5,295 nt of DNA. Source: an uncultured Eubacteriales bacterium (lineage in GTDB: Bacteria > Bacillota > Clostridia > Lachnospirales > Lachnospiraceae). Positions 5,258-5,295 of this stretch are shown in pieces (position 1 is the stretch's first letter; each line of letters begins with the position of its first letter). The translations under genes were made by a program, and so were the position numbers. Under the pieces are notes generated by a model. The model was not told where the DNA came from, made no database searches, and worked only from the letters and a program-made list of their open reading frames with translations. The DNA lies in contig UQZF01000187.1 of NCBI GenBank assembly GCA_900545455.1, positions 1 to 5,295 on the forward strand, given 5' to 3'.

Positions 5258-5295
5258 GAAAATAGTTTTATAAGTGTAAAGAAACTATATAATAC

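Larger units (their letters stand above)
5088..5295. other. Divergent intergenic control region
   Basis: This 208-nt non-coding stretch separates leftward azlC from whatever lies to the right of the window. It contains a leftward promoter (5142-5170), a rightward promoter (5228-5257), a palindrome in each spacer, and a 10-bp direct repeat AATGTTTACA (5207-5216 and 5224-5233). No gene, RNA or riboswitch was recognised. The downstream gene of the rightward promoter is outside the window. Confidence 0.6.

Noticed and set aside
5256..5273. Mini-ORF MKIVL preceded by AAAGAGG, as a possible leader peptide.
   Set aside because: Its ATG overlaps the TATAAT box, so the likely transcript starts downstream of it; five codons are also weak evidence.
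5288..5293. A second perfect TATAAT at the right edge.
   Set aside because: At the correct distance upstream there is only GTTTTA, a poor -35, and the sequence after it is not available.

Overview
The window looks like a chromosomal segment of an anaerobic Firmicute of the class Clostridia, most likely Lachnospiraceae-like. The basis is strong AGGAGG-type ribosome binding sites, roughly even base composition, short AT-rich intergenic gaps with near-consensus TTTACA/TATAAT or TTGACA boxes, and the protein families present. This assignment is inferred from style and not from any marker gene.

Positions 3-3966 hold the 3' part of a five-gene rightward operon for an ABC importer of the peptide/nickel (Opp/Dpp/Nik) family. 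The order is substrate-binding protein (5' end cut by the window), permease 1, permease 2, ATPase 1, ATPase 2. Spacing is tight: a 53-nt gap, a 4-nt GTGA overlap, a 17-nt gap and an 11-nt overlap. All subunits appear intact, so the operon should encode one complete importer. The binding-protein tail, with its HGHGHG run, and the style of ATPase 1 recall the nickel/cobalt and metallophore (Opp1/Cnt-like) branch more than classical oligopeptide permeases. The substrate cannot be fixed from sequence alone. The two ATPases differ: ATPase 1 has a Cys-rich oligo_HPY C-terminal domain and a D-loop without its usual Asp, while ATPase 2 is a minimal 201-aa NBD.

Positions 3967-4069 form a short convergent gap. 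It contains an 8-bp inverted repeat and a well-positioned ribosome binding site leading into a puzzling ORF that runs antisense into azlD.

Positions 4070-5087 hold a leftward azlC-azlD pair (8-nt overlap), the two-subunit branched-chain amino acid exporter. A 10-bp hairpin followed by a T tract lies inside azlC. It is oriented to stop rightward transcription, that is, transcription from the ABC operon side.

Positions 5088-5295 are a divergent control region. A leftward promoter serves azlCD, and a strong rightward promoter serves a gene beyond the right edge. Each promoter has a perfect small palindrome in its spacer, and the rightward side also has a 10-bp direct repeat. No RNA gene, CRISPR array, insertion sequence or phage feature was seen. 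I found no clearly novel system. The most notable points are the embedded antisense-oriented terminator, the promoter architecture, and the divergence between the two ATPases.
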